This document shows, piece after piece, positions 18,252 through 27,394 of a stretch of DNA of 64,000 bases; position 1 is the stretch's first letter; each line of letters begins with the position of its first letter. The notes beneath the pieces were generated by a model. It was not told the DNA's origin. It was given only the letters and a program-made list of their open reading frames with translations, and did not search any database. The DNA comes from Glaciecola sp964621345 (GTDB lineage Bacteria > Pseudomonadota > Gammaproteobacteria > Enterobacterales > Alteromonadaceae), in NCBI GenBank assembly GCA_964621345.1, contig CAZUON010000012.1:9060-73059 (forward strand), in the 5' to 3' direction. The translations under genes and the position numbers were made by a program.

Positions 18252-18797
18252 ATGCTTAAATCTCGTCATGTTCTATTGTCTTTTTGTATGGTTGCGTGTG
18301 GCTGTTTTGCCAACGCCGCTGATTTACCGGGCTTTGAAGATGGGCCTGTTATAACAAACTATGGTAAACACGCACCAGTTGCATCTGCCACAGTTGATGA
18401 GTCTCACCGCTTCAAAGTCGCTTTTGATGTGGCTAAAGCGGCAGAGCCTGGTGAAGTAAATCGTAAATTCGACAGCTTGGCGCGCTTTATCAATATGCAT
18501 GTAGCTGCGGGCGTTGCTAAAGAAAATATCGAACTGGCGTTAATTGTCCACGGTCGCGCATCTCTAGACCTGCTAGACGAAGTAACTTATACCCGTGTGC
18601 AAAGTGCAAGTAATGCAAACATCTCGCTGTTAAAAGAGCTTATGGGAAATGGCGTAGACATTATATTGTGTGGACAAACTGCCGCCGCTTACTCAATCGC
18701 CCAGGATCAACTGATTGAAGGCGTTAGCATTGAGCTTTCAGCAATGACCGCTCACGCACTATTACAGCAACAAGGTTACACAGTGAACCCATTCTGA
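18252..18797 (+). CDS. Secreted DsrE-like protein
   Basis: Protein of 181 residues with an N-terminal signal peptide (cleavage near ANAADLP) and a DsrE/DsrF-like alpha/beta domain: FDVAKAAEPGEVN, ELALIVHGRASLDLL and VDIILCGQTAAAYS, containing the single conserved cysteine. Cytoplasmic DsrE proteins handle sulfur; exported members are common in marine bacteria but their role is unclear. It follows the DUF1080 gene after 8 bp, so it probably belongs to the same operon. Its link to sugar oxidation is not understood. Confidence 0.8.
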   Translation: MLKSRHVLLSFCMVACGCFANAADLPGFEDGPVITNYGKHAPVASATVDESHRFKVAFDVAKAAEPGEVNRKFDSLARFINMHVAAGVAKENIELALIVHGRASLDLLDEVTYTRVQSASNANISLLKELMGNGVDIILCGQTAAAYSIAQDQLIEGVSIELSAMTAHALLQQQGYTVNPF

Positions 18798-18869
18798 TGC
18801 TAGACTTAAGTTCTCAGGCCACCTTCGTATGCTCATAATGAGTCATATGTTCAGAATGAAAAGTACTTA

Positions 18870-20672
18870 ATGCGATCATCTCGGTTCCCCGTAAACGAAG
18901 AAACAAAATTTAACTGGCGCATTCTTAAAAAGCTATGGCCATACTTAGCCGAATTTAAAGGCAGAGTATGGTTAGCGCTAAGCTGTTTAGTTGCTGCGAA
19001 AATTGCCAGTGTTACCCTACCCTTCATCCTCAAGCATATTGTCGATAACCTGAATATAGAAAGCGCCTCTGAACAAATCATGAGCGTCATCATCGCGCTT
19101 ATTGTCGCCTACGGAGCGCTGCGCTTAGCCAACGTATTATTTGGTGAAATTCGCGACACGTTATTTGGCCGAGTCACCGAACGAGCTATGCGACGCTTGG
19201 GTTTGACCGTATTTGAACACCTACACCGACTCGACTTAGACTTTCATTTGTCACGACAAACCGGTGGCTTATCGCGAGATATGGAGCGTGGTACCAGCGG
19301 TATCAGTTTTCTCATGCGTTTTATGGTCTTTAACATTGGTCCAACACTGCTAGAAATTACCATGGTAGTGGGCATTTTGTTTTATAACTATGGCTTTACC
19401 TTTGCCACCGTCATTTTGGCCGCGGTGGTGATCTACGTCGTTTTTTCTATGCGCGCCACCGACTGGCGAACCAAATATGTGAAAGAGCTAAACCAAGCCG
19501 ATAATCAATCCAATACACGTGCCATCGACAGCCTGCTAAATTTTGAAACCGTTAAATATTTCAATAACGAACAGTTTGAAGCTAAGCGCTACGACGTAGG
19601 CCTCGAAGCGTGGGAAATCGCTAGGCGCAAAAACCGTCTTTCGTTATTTGCCTTAAATGGCGGGCAAGCTTTTATTATCGCCTTTGCCATGACCTCAATG
19701 TTAGCCCTCGCCGCCTTTGAAGTAGCCGCAGGTAACATGACTATTGGTGATTTTGTGCTGGTAAATGCTTTTACCATGCAAATATTTATGCCCCTTAACT
19801 TTTTAGGCTTTGTGTATCGAGAAATTAGAGGCTCGCTGACTAACATCGAGAACCTATTTATGTTGCTCGACCGTAAACCGCAAATTGTGGATGAAGAGGC
19901 GAGTGAAGCGCTCAAGGTAAATGAAGGGTCGATACGGTTTGAGAACGTTAGCTTTGCTTATAACCAAAAAAGACGCATCCTCAATACTATTAGCTTTTCG
20001 ATTAAAGCGGGTAGTAAAGTTGCCGTGGTAGGCGAGAGTGGCTCGGGTAAATCCACCTTGGTAAAGCTTCTATTTCGATTTTATGAGTTAGATTCGGGCA
20101 ATATATTTATCGATGAGCAAAACATAGGGAGCGTGACACAAGACTCTCTGCGCGCCAGTATCGGCATTGTGCCCCAAGACACCGTCTTATTTAACGACAC
20201 CTTGTACGAAAATATCCGCTATGGCCGCCCGCAAGCAAGTGAACAAGACATTGCGGATGCTATAAAACTCGCACACCTTGATCAATTCATCGCCAAGCTA
20301 CCCGACGGGCATGCCACACAAGTCGGTGAACGCGGGCTGAAATTATCAGGGGGAGAAAAGCAACGTGTTGCTATTGCCAGAGCGATATTAAAACGCCCTC
20401 CGATTATGGTCTTCGACGAGGCAACATCCTCATTAGATTCACAAAGTGAACAAAGTATATTGAGCGCCTTAAAGGAGCTGGCACAAGGACACACCAGCTT
20501 AATGATTGCTCACCGCCTATCGACCATTATTGATGCTGACCAAATACTGGTAATGCACCAGGGAAATATTGTGGAATCGGGTACTCATGAGAATTTGTTA
20601 GCCTCTGATGGGCACTATGCGAAGTTGTGGCAAGCACAGCAGAAAAAACAAAGCGCCAGTGCTAGCAAGTAG
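18870..20672 (+). CDS. Atm1-type ABC exporter (fused permease and ATPase)
   Basis: Half-transporter of 600 residues with an N-terminal membrane domain of about six helices and a C-terminal nucleotide-binding domain. The ATPase shows Walker A GESGSGKST, the Q-loop VPQDTVLFNDTLYENIRYG, the signature LSGGEKQR and Walker B IMVFDEATSSLD. The membrane-domain segments TGGLSRDMERGT and DSLLNFETVKYFNNE are diagnostic of the Atm1/HMT1 group, which exports glutathione-related compounds. It would work as a homodimer in the inner membrane. The gene is transcribed alone and its 3' end overlaps a terminator hairpin. Confidence 0.93.
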   Translation: MRSSRFPVNEETKFNWRILKKLWPYLAEFKGRVWLALSCLVAAKIASVTLPFILKHIVDNLNIESASEQIMSVIIALIVAYGALRLANVLFGEIRDTLFGRVTERAMRRLGLTVFEHLHRLDLDFHLSRQTGGLSRDMERGTSGISFLMRFMVFNIGPTLLEITMVVGILFYNYGFTFATVILAAVVIYVVFSMRATDWRTKYVKELNQADNQSNTRAIDSLLNFETVKYFNNEQFEAKRYDVGLEAWEIARRKNRLSLFALNGGQAFIIAFAMTSMLALAAFEVAAGNMTIGDFVLVNAFTMQIFMPLNFLGFVYREIRGSLTNIENLFMLLDRKPQIVDEEASEALKVNEGSIRFENVSFAYNQKRRILNTISFSIKAGSKVAVVGESGSGKSTLVKLLFRFYELDSGNIFIDEQNIGSVTQDSLRASIGIVPQDTVLFNDTLYENIRYGRPQASEQDIADAIKLAHLDQFIAKLPDGHATQVGERGLKLSGGEKQRVAIARAILKRPPIMVFDEATSSLDSQSEQSILSALKELAQGHTSLMIAHRLSTIIDADQILVMHQGNIVESGTHENLLASDGHYAKLWQAQQKKQSASASK

Positions 20673-20682
20673 CACTGACGCT
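20652..20682 (-). terminator. Rho-independent terminator after the DAHP synthase gene
   Basis: Inverted repeat AGCGCCAGTGCTA / TAGCACTGACGCT with a 5-nt loop and one mismatch. On the minus strand it is followed by TTTGTTTTTT, so it ends transcription from the DAHP synthase gene. The hairpin overlaps the last codons of the Atm1-type gene; on the plus strand the following run of T is weak. Confidence 0.85.
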
Positions 20683-20708
20683 CTGGTTTAAGCTTTACCC
20701 AATTTGGC

Positions 20709-22058
20709 TTAACTTTTAGCTTGCTTCAAATGGTCTGCTACTAAAAAGGCCATTTCCAATACTTGGTCAGCATTCAGGCGTGGGTCGCACTGGGTTTTGT
20801 AGGCTTGTGCCAAATCGTCATCGCTGATTTCATAGGCGCCACCGGTGCATTCAGTAACATGTTGCCCCGTCATTTCTAGATGAATACCACCAGCATGTGT
20901 GCCTTCTGCTGCGTGCACATCAAAGAACTGTTTAATCTCTTTCAATATGGCATCAAAGTTACGGGTTTTGTAGCCGCTCGACGCTTTAAAGGTATTGCCA
21001 TGCATGGGGTCAGAACTCCACACCACTTTGCGGCCTTCTTGTTTTACTCGGCGCAGTAAACGCGGTAGGTTTTGCGCTAAGTTGTCAGCTCCCATACGCG
21101 TGATTAAGGTTAATCGCCCGGCCTCATTGTTTGGGTTAAGCGCATCAATTAAAGAGATTAAGTCATCTTCTTGCATGCCCGGGCCGACTTTTACGCCAAT
21201 TGGGTTATGTATGCCTTTAAAAAATTCTACATGAGCATGGTCTAACTGACGCGTACGCTCACCTATCCAAAGCATGTGCGCAGAGCAGTTGTACGGCTTG
21301 TCGGTTAGGGTATCGATGCGGGTTAGTGCTTGTTCATAGTTAAGCAAAAGGGCTTCGTGAGAAGTGTATAAGGCCGTTTCGTGCAGAGCGGCGGTATTTG
21401 CTCCGTTTAAACCAATTACATCCATAAAGCCTAAGGTATCTTCGATTCGGGTAGCTAAATCTTGATAACGGTTTTTAAGTGGATTATTTTCAAGAAAAGC
21501 CATATTCCAGCGATTAACCTGATGCAAATCAGCTAAACCACCTTGAGCAAATGCGCGCAGCAAATTAAGGGTAGACGCACTACGATGATAAGCATCTAGC
21601 ATGCGCTTAGGATCAGGCTCACGGGCTTGCTCGGTAAATTCAAAGCTATTGATGATATCGCCTCTATAAGAAGGCAGGCTCACACCGTTAATGGTCTCAA
21701 AATCGCCTGAGCGCGGTTTTGCATACTGCCCCGCCATGCGCGCCACCTTGGTAACTGGACAACGACCCGCAAAAGTCAGTACCACCGCCATTTGCAATAT
21801 TACTTTAAATGTATCGCGAATTTTAGGTGCGTTAAACTCATCAAAAGATTCAGCACAATCGCCGCCTTGCAACAAAAAGCCCTTACCCTCACACACTTCG
21901 CCAAGTTGCTTGTATAACTGGCGCGTTTCTTCGGCAAACACCAACGGCGGATAACTCGCTATTTTAGCTTCTGCATCTTTTAGGGCGTGTTGATCTTTAT
22001 AAGTAGGTTGTTGCAAAATTGGCTTGTTGCGCCAACTATCTATTGTCCACTGACTCAC
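20709..22058 (-). CDS. Class II 3-deoxy-7-phosphoheptulonate (DAHP) synthase
   Basis: First enzyme of the shikimate pathway, condensing phosphoenolpyruvate and erythrose 4-phosphate. The 449-residue sequence belongs to the plant-like class II type: MSQWTIDSWRNKP at the start, LLQGGDCAESFDEF, ARMAGQYAKPRSGDFE, SYRGDIINSF, WSSDPMHGNT and HAGGIHLEMTGQHVTECTGG. The start codon is GTG at 22058 with AAGGA 6-7 nt upstream. It stands alone on the minus strand, ends in a clear terminator and has a 224-bp upstream region. A sequence around 22180-22197 resembles part of a TrpR operator, which is only suggestive. Confidence 0.96.
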   Translation of the reverse strand: MSQWTIDSWRNKPILQQPTYKDQHALKDAEAKIASYPPLVFAEETRQLYKQLGEVCEGKGFLLQGGDCAESFDEFNAPKIRDTFKVILQMAVVLTFAGRCPVTKVARMAGQYAKPRSGDFETINGVSLPSYRGDIINSFEFTEQAREPDPKRMLDAYHRSASTLNLLRAFAQGGLADLHQVNRWNMAFLENNPLKNRYQDLATRIEDTLGFMDVIGLNGANTAALHETALYTSHEALLLNYEQALTRIDTLTDKPYNCSAHMLWIGERTRQLDHAHVEFFKGIHNPIGVKVGPGMQEDDLISLIDALNPNNEAGRLTLITRMGADNLAQNLPRLLRRVKQEGRKVVWSSDPMHGNTFKASSGYKTRNFDAILKEIKQFFDVHAAEGTHAGGIHLEMTGQHVTECTGGAYEISDDDLAQAYKTQCDPRLNADQVLEMAFLVADHLKQAKS

Positions 22059-22282
22059 TGCTTTTCCTTTTTTTGACTGATTTTTTGCTCTGATATTTTG
22101 CTATAAAACGCGTATACAATAATGGCATATAAGTAACCCGAAGCAATATGCTCATTACGCAAACAATATCTTTGAAAGAACGACTAGTTAGCATATCACA
22201 ATCGCAAGGGGGCAACATGTGTTTGCGATTGATACTTGAAATTTATCAAGATAAGTTTTGGAATAAAAGCGAGGCCAAAAAC

Positions 22283-23089
22283 TTAACTTATTTTATTTTT
22301 TGCCAGGTAATATCCGGCACTCTGTTGCTCCCGAGGTATCACTATGAACGCTTGATCATACAACGACCCTAGACTGTCTTTGTTAATCACCTCTGTTGCT
22401 GAGCCTTGTGCTAATAGCTGAGCATGTTTCAAAAAGGCTACATGAGTACTGTATTGTGCGCTTTGATTAATATCGTGGTGGCTCATCACAATAATGTTAC
22501 CCATGTTTTGGAGCAGACGAATTAAATCTAAGGTCGTTACTTGATGGCGTATATCCATTTGTTGCAGGGGTTCATCAAGCAGTATTAGAGCATTACCCTT
22601 TGTTATTGCCTGCCATATTTGCATGAAATTACGTGCCAAATGCACACGCTGTTTTTCACCGCCTGAGAGTGACTCAAAGGCCTTATTCAATAGAGGTTTT
22701 ATCTCTAGACTCTTTTCAAGCAGTTCAGGGATATCCCGTGAACGGGTAAAAAAATAAAGCGTTTCGGCCACACTAATCGCAAACTCTGTACGGTAAGACT
22801 GCGTAACTAGACAACGGCGGCTCGCCAAGGCATTTAAGCCAATATCACCTAACGCACGATTATCTAACAAAACACTGCCTGAGGAAGGCGAAATCACACC
22901 GGCAACTAAACTGAGTAAAGTGCTCTTCCCTGCTCCATTGGGGCCTAACAGCGTCCACCATTGGCCCCTATCACAACGTAAAGAAACGTCTAATAAACGG
23001 GGGGAGAGTGTGAGTGCATTGAGCTCTAGCAAGACTTTTCCTTTTGCTATCGTATGTTGCAATTGTATGCCGTATTTTCGGCTCACCAC
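22283..23089 (-). CDS. btuD: BtuD-like ABC transporter ATP-binding protein
   Basis: ATPase subunit of a FecCD-type importer, probably for cobalamin. It shows Walker A GPNGAGKST, Q-loop VTQSY, signature LSGGEKQRVHLARN, Walker B ALILLDEPLQQMD and the switch histidine in VMSHHD. The GTG start at 23089 has no clear ribosome binding site. The TTG at 23032 has AAGG about 7 nt upstream and begins LLELNALTLS, the usual start of this family, so the true protein may be about 249 residues. Its permease partner (24697-25680) is on the same strand but separated by glpK on the opposite strand. Vitamin B12 specificity is inferred from the permease; heme or siderophore is possible. Confidence 0.8.
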   Translation of the reverse strand: MVSRKYGIQLQHTIAKGKVLLELNALTLSPRLLDVSLRCDRGQWWTLLGPNGAGKSTLLSLVAGVISPSSGSVLLDNRALGDIGLNALASRRCLVTQSYRTEFAISVAETLYFFTRSRDIPELLEKSLEIKPLLNKAFESLSGGEKQRVHLARNFMQIWQAITKGNALILLDEPLQQMDIRHQVTTLDLIRLLQNMGNIIVMSHHDINQSAQYSTHVAFLKHAQLLAQGSATEVINKDSLGSLYDQAFIVIPREQQSAGYYLAKNKIS

Positions 23090-23187
23090 TCAAGCTTGTG
23101 TGAGCAGTGATTTCATATTTGCGTAGATTAACAACAAGCGCAAACTATGTCATTATTCATGCATCAAGGACCTATAAGAATACTACT

Positions 23188-24684
23188 ATGCAAAACACAG
23201 ATATTGGCATTTTGTCGATAGATCAAGGAACCACATCAAGCCGCGCTATCGTATTTTTAAAAGACGGAACACAAGTGGCAAGTGCACAGCAAGAATTTAC
23301 ACAATATTACCCTAATAATGGTTGGGTTGAACACGACCCTGAAGAGATTTGGCAAACCGCACTAGCCGTTAGCAAAGAAGCCATCGCCTTCGCCGAGAAA
23401 AAGGGGGTCAGTGTAAAATGCATAGGTATTACCAATCAGCGCGAAACCACCTTGGTATGGAACAAAAAAACTGGCAAAGCGGTTTATAACGCTATTGTAT
23501 GGCAAGACCGCCGCACAGCCGATACTTGCAAAGCTTTATCTGAACATCTTACGCTTGTACGCGATAAAACCGGGCTACTATTAGACCCTTATTTTTCAGC
23601 CACTAAAATAGCTTGGATACTCGATGAAGTATCGGGTGCTAGAGAGTTGGCAGTAAAGGGAGATTTAGCTTTTGGAACGGTAGATAGCTTTTTAGTATGG
23701 CGCTTAACTAATGGCCTATCGCATGTTACCGACGCCACAAATGCATCTCGCACAAACCTATATAATATTCATAACGGCGAATGGGATGACGAACTACTTA
23801 AGCTATTTAATGTGCCACGTGCGGTGTTACCTGAAGTCAAAAATTCCTCCGACGATTTTGGTATAAGCGATGCTGACGTGTTAGGACAAGCCCTGCCCAT
23901 TACAGGCATTGCAGGCGACCAACAAGCAGCGCTGTTTGGGCAATGTTGTTTTGATGCAGGAGAGCTTAAGTCAACATACGGTACCGGTTGTTTTGCACTG
24001 CTCAACACTGGCAATAAAGCGGTGAGCTCTAACAGTCAGTTATTAACAACGGTGGCTTATCAGCTAAATGGTGAAAGCACTTATGCACTTGAGGGAGCAA
24101 TTTTTACCGCGGGCGCCAATATACAATGGTTACGAGATGGTATTCGAGTAATAGAGCATGCAAAGCAAACTAAAGCCTTAGCTGAAACCTTGTCCTACGA
24201 TCATGGCGTATTTATGGTTCCTGGATTTGCTGGCTTAGGAGCGCCTCACTGGGACCCAAATGCCCGCGCAAGTCTATTTGGCATGACCCGCGACACCAGC
24301 TCAGCGCACTTTGCTCGAGCAGGACTTGAAGCGGTATGTTATCAGACTTACGATTTACTAAATGCAATGCATAGCGATGGCATGGAATCGACCAGTGTAT
24401 GGGTCGACGGTGGCATGGTAGGTAACGATTGGTTATGTCAGTTCTTAGCCGATATTCTAGACGTACAAGTTCAGCGCCCTACCACTATGGAGTCCACCGC
24501 CTTAGGCGCTGCTTACTTGGCAGGTTTACATGTGGGGATATATGAAAGCTTAGAAGATATTGCGTCACATAAACACGTGGAAAAACAATTTACGCCGCAT
24601 TTAGATGCTAACATTCGTAAAAGTTTGCTCGCAAAATGGGAAAAAGCGGTGGAAGCAACCTTGGCCTTTAGTCATACGCCCTAA
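23188..24684 (+). CDS. glpK: Glycerol kinase
   Basis: Cytoplasmic FGGY-family kinase converting glycerol to glycerol 3-phosphate, 498 residues and close to the usual length. It begins ILSIDQGTTSSRAIVF, then has GWVEHDPEEIWQ, CIGITNQRETT, WQDRRTA, ITGIAGDQQAALFGQ, TYGTGCFALLN, and MVPGFAGLGAPHWDPNARA near the second signature. The ATG at 23188 fits the family start; an open frame from 23107 is untranslated leader. No glpF, glpD or glpR is adjacent. It is inserted on the plus strand between btuD and btuC and ends 12 bp from the convergent btuC stop. Confidence 0.97.
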   Translation: MQNTDIGILSIDQGTTSSRAIVFLKDGTQVASAQQEFTQYYPNNGWVEHDPEEIWQTALAVSKEAIAFAEKKGVSVKCIGITNQRETTLVWNKKTGKAVYNAIVWQDRRTADTCKALSEHLTLVRDKTGLLLDPYFSATKIAWILDEVSGARELAVKGDLAFGTVDSFLVWRLTNGLSHVTDATNASRTNLYNIHNGEWDDELLKLFNVPRAVLPEVKNSSDDFGISDADVLGQALPITGIAGDQQAALFGQCCFDAGELKSTYGTGCFALLNTGNKAVSSNSQLLTTVAYQLNGESTYALEGAIFTAGANIQWLRDGIRVIEHAKQTKALAETLSYDHGVFMVPGFAGLGAPHWDPNARASLFGMTRDTSSAHFARAGLEAVCYQTYDLLNAMHSDGMESTSVWVDGGMVGNDWLCQFLADILDVQVQRPTTMESTALGAAYLAGLHVGIYESLEDIASHKHVEKQFTPHLDANIRKSLLAKWEKAVEATLAFSHTP

Positions 24685-24696
24685 ACTGAGCTATAA

Positions 24697-25680
24697 CTAG
24701 CCGTGCACTTGCTTTTTTAGCATCACGTAAATAAACAAAGGAGCACCAATGCTTGCCGTTAGCATAGATATCGGCAAGCTAATATTACTCAAATGAGTGT
24801 TGATTAACGCACAAAGCACCATCACCGCAGCGCCCATAATCGCGCATAACGGAACAACTAAACGATTATTATTGCCGTAGATGCGGCGCACAAAATGCGG
24901 TACCAAAAGACCTAAAAACGCGATAGACCCGGCAATAGATACGCTAACTCCGACTAAAATTGAAGTAAGTAACAGCAACTTAGTTTGAAAACCCTTTGTG
25001 CTCACCCCAGCAAGTTGTGCACTTTGCTCCCCTAAATACAGCAGATTTAATTTACTCAACTGTGTAAACAAAAAGGCCAAAGATATGGCTGCAATTGGAA
25101 GCGCAACAGACAGGCTACTCCACTGCGTATTATTAAAACTCCCCATTAACCAAAACGTGAGATTTTGCAGCTGATTTGCTGGTGCTATTAAAAACATCCA
25201 ACCAATTATTGCACTACACAAAGTAGAAATAGCGATTCCCGCTAATATGACCGCGCTCACAGCACCGCCCATCCATTTGGCCATAGCAAAAATTAATACG
25301 CTACTTGAAAATGCACCGATAAAACATAATAGCGGTAGAACGTTTATCCCATGGCGACTTAAAGTATCGAGCCCCACGCTCATACCAATGGGTGTACCCG
25401 CAAGCAAAATAAAAGCCGCAGCCATTAATGAGGCACCACTACTGATCCCAATGATACCCGGATCAGCTAACGGATTGTGCAAAAGTACTTGTAAACAAGC
25501 AGATGCCGCAGCAATACTCGCGCCGACCAAAATAGCAGTTAACAGCACCGGTAGCTTTAACTGCCAAAGAATATGAAGCTCTAAATCGTTAAAATAAAAC
25601 GAGGGAGGAATCAAGAACAGCACACACAACAGGAGTAGGCCGAGCCCATAGGCCATCATCAGTTTTGTGCTATTTAGCAA
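24697..25680 (-). CDS. btuC: BtuC-like FecCD permease
   Basis: Inner-membrane permease of 327 residues with about ten hydrophobic segments, FecCD family. Conserved points are the LPVLLTAILVGAS segment, NPLADPGIIGISSGA, FWLMGSFNNTQW (close to the corresponding BtuC segment), LYLGEQSAQLAGV and GSIAFLGLLVPHFVRR. It would import cobalamin with the BtuD-like ATPase. It begins with TTG at 25680, one nt after the phosphatase stop, with no clear ribosome binding site; ATG 25659 is an alternative. No periplasmic binding protein and no cobalamin riboswitch were seen nearby. Confidence 0.82.
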   Translation of the reverse strand: MLNSTKLMMAYGLGLLLLCVLFLIPPSFYFNDLELHILWQLKLPVLLTAILVGASIAAASACLQVLLHNPLADPGIIGISSGASLMAAAFILLAGTPIGMSVGLDTLSRHGINVLPLLCFIGAFSSSVLIFAMAKWMGGAVSAVILAGIAISTLCSAIIGWMFLIAPANQLQNLTFWLMGSFNNTQWSSLSVALPIAAISLAFLFTQLSKLNLLYLGEQSAQLAGVSTKGFQTKLLLLTSILVGVSVSIAGSIAFLGLLVPHFVRRIYGNNNRLVVPLCAIMGAAVMVLCALINTHLSNISLPISMLTASIGAPLFIYVMLKKQVHG

Positions 25681-25681
25681 A

Positions 25682-26152
25682 TTATTTGACCATTTTTAAA
25701 AGCAAGCCATCAGCGGCTTTTTCAATTAAATCGAGCACTAATTCAAAGCCCTTCATACCCGAATAATAGGGGTCTGGAACCTCATCAAATTCGCTATCGC
25801 AATGCGACATAAACAAGCTAATTTTATGCTGTAACTCTTCAGGGCATTTACGTTTTAAATCACGTACGTTGGCGTGATCCATGGCAACAATGTAATCAAA
25901 TTTATCAAAGTCGCTCTCGGTTACCTTACGACATTTTAGTTTTGACAAATTATAGCCGCGCTTACTCGCCACTTGTTGCGCACGTTTATCTGGGGCAACG
26001 CCGTCTTTGTAACCCGAGGTACCTGCTGAGTCGATATCAACGTTTACACCGCCTTTTAATGCCTTTTCGCGAAATACGCCTTCAGCGGTCGGCGAGCGAC
26101 AAATATTGCCTAAGCAAACAAATAAAACGTTGGGACTTTGATTACTTTCCAC
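25682..26152 (-). CDS. Low molecular weight protein-tyrosine phosphatase
   Basis: Cytoplasmic phosphatase of 156 residues. The P-loop VCLGNICRSP gives nucleophile C13 and R19, and the general acid aspartate is in VPDPYYSGM near residue 126. The start is GTG at 26152 with AGGA 6 nt upstream. It runs into the BtuC-like permease with one base between stop and start, so the two are co-transcribed. Substrate unknown; no tyrosine kinase or capsule genes are near. Confidence 0.93.
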   Translation of the reverse strand: MESNQSPNVLFVCLGNICRSPTAEGVFREKALKGGVNVDIDSAGTSGYKDGVAPDKRAQQVASKRGYNLSKLKCRKVTESDFDKFDYIVAMDHANVRDLKRKCPEELQHKISLFMSHCDSEFDEVPDPYYSGMKGFELVLDLIEKAADGLLLKMVK

Positions 26153-26201
26153 ATTACATCCTAGTAGTGTTTATGCTGTGCAAATTATATGCGAACAGAA
26201 C

Positions 26202-26486
26202 TTACGATGCATCCGTTTTATGTGTTTTCATGCTCTGCTCGAGGGTATCATGCTCCTGCTCTCTTTTTACCAATAAAAAGGTCAAAAACATTTTAGTTGG
26301 CAAAGACATGATCATACCCACAGCTACCAAACAGGCTGAAATTAAAATACCGGTCACGCCCATTTCTTCAATTGTTTGGTTAAACATATGAAAGTAAACA
26401 CCCAACAAAATTAAACAAATGCCGCAGCTCATTATAATTTTGAGTATGCGGATAATATTAGCATCGGAGATAGTCTGATTATCCAT
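26202..26486 (-). CDS. Small membrane protein of unknown function
   Basis: Short protein of 94 residues with two predicted membrane helices (about 15-35 and 43-62) and a charged C-terminal tail ending in MKTHKTDAS. I chose the ATG at 26486 (MDNQTISDAN), which is preceded by a GGCGGGA stretch, over an upstream in-frame start at 26510. It lies 49 bp upstream of the phosphatase gene in the same direction. No family is recognised. Confidence 0.6.
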   Translation of the reverse strand: MDNQTISDANIIRILKIIMSCGICLILLGVYFHMFNQTIEEMGVTGILISACLVAVGMIMSLPTKMFLTFLLVKREQEHDTLEQSMKTHKTDAS

Positions 26487-26650
26487 TAGTCCCGCCTTTG
26501 TAATAAGCATTCATGTAAGGGTTTTGTCCCTACAAAGACTAACGAATTAATTCTTTAATAATCTTGATATACATCATAAAAGCGCAGTATAAGTTACGCT
26601 ATTAGCATTTTGCGATACTCAAAACCTCATAATGGCTTCGTCACAAATCA

Positions 26651-27334
26651 TTATAAAAATACGCTATCGAATGCGGCTGTAGTATTGAGTTTTGCAGGCG
26701 ACGCTTCGTTTGCATATTTAACCTCTGCCAACATAGGCGCGGGCAACAATTTTTGTAATGATGCTAAATTTTCATCGTAATAGGGCATGTTAGGGCTAAG
26801 CTGATTTGCGACCCAGCCCACGCAATCTAGCTGATCGTTCTCAATAGCTTGTAAGGTAAGTAAGGCATGATTTAGACACCCTAAGCGCATACCAACAACC
26901 ACTATCACCGGCATTTGATTCTGAATCACAAAGTCAGATAAATACTGACCTTTATTATTAATTGGTAACCGCCAACCGCCAGCGCCCTCAACGAGCAATA
27001 TATCTGCGTGATACGCTTTAATACGCTCATAGTGATTTTGTAATTCAGGTAAGCTAATGCTCTGGCCTTGCTCCTCAGCCGCAATATGCGGTGCAATAGC
27101 TGCCTCATAAGCAATAGGATTGATGTGTTCATAGCTTGCGTCAACCGAGCTAGCGGCCTGTAATATTAAGGCATCTTCATTTCGAAGCCCGTCATTGGTT
27201 AGCTCGCATCCAGCAGAAATAGGTTTAAAGCCTAAACTCGACTGCTTATTCTGTGTAACGCTCTCTAGCAAAAGCTTACTCACAAAGGTTTTACCTACGT
27301 CGGTATCCGTGCCGCTGACAAATAAATTTTTCAT
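26651..27334 (-). CDS. bioD: Dethiobiotin synthetase BioD
   Basis: ATP-dependent carboxylase that closes the ureido ring of dethiobiotin from diaminopelargonate, 227 residues. Motifs: P-loop FVSGTDTDVGKTFVSK at the N-terminus, LGFKPISAGCE, and LVEGAGGWRLPIN. Last gene of the bioBFCD cluster, 60 bp after bioC. No clear terminator was seen in the following 140 bp. Confidence 0.96.
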   Translation of the reverse strand: MKNLFVSGTDTDVGKTFVSKLLLESVTQNKQSSLGFKPISAGCELTNDGLRNEDALILQAASSVDASYEHINPIAYEAAIAPHIAAEEQGQSISLPELQNHYERIKAYHADILLVEGAGGWRLPINNKGQYLSDFVIQNQMPVIVVVGMRLGCLNHALLTLQAIENDQLDCVGWVANQLSPNMPYYDENLASLQKLLPAPMLAEVKYANEASPAKLNTTAAFDSVFL

Positions 27335-27394
27335 TCAAAGTCTCGCTGAAAGTGTTTATTAAAAAAATACGGTAGCGTGTTTAAGTTCATTTAC

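Noticed and set aside
22036..22218. 60-codon ORF before the DAHP synthase as a leader peptide for attenuation
   Set aside because: It contains no run of Trp, Phe or Tyr codons and overlaps the synthase start; no terminator/antiterminator pair is visible.
26153..26650. Possible cobalamin riboswitch before the btuC operon
   Set aside because: The gaps around the small membrane protein gene are short and no B12-box or comparable conserved structure was found.
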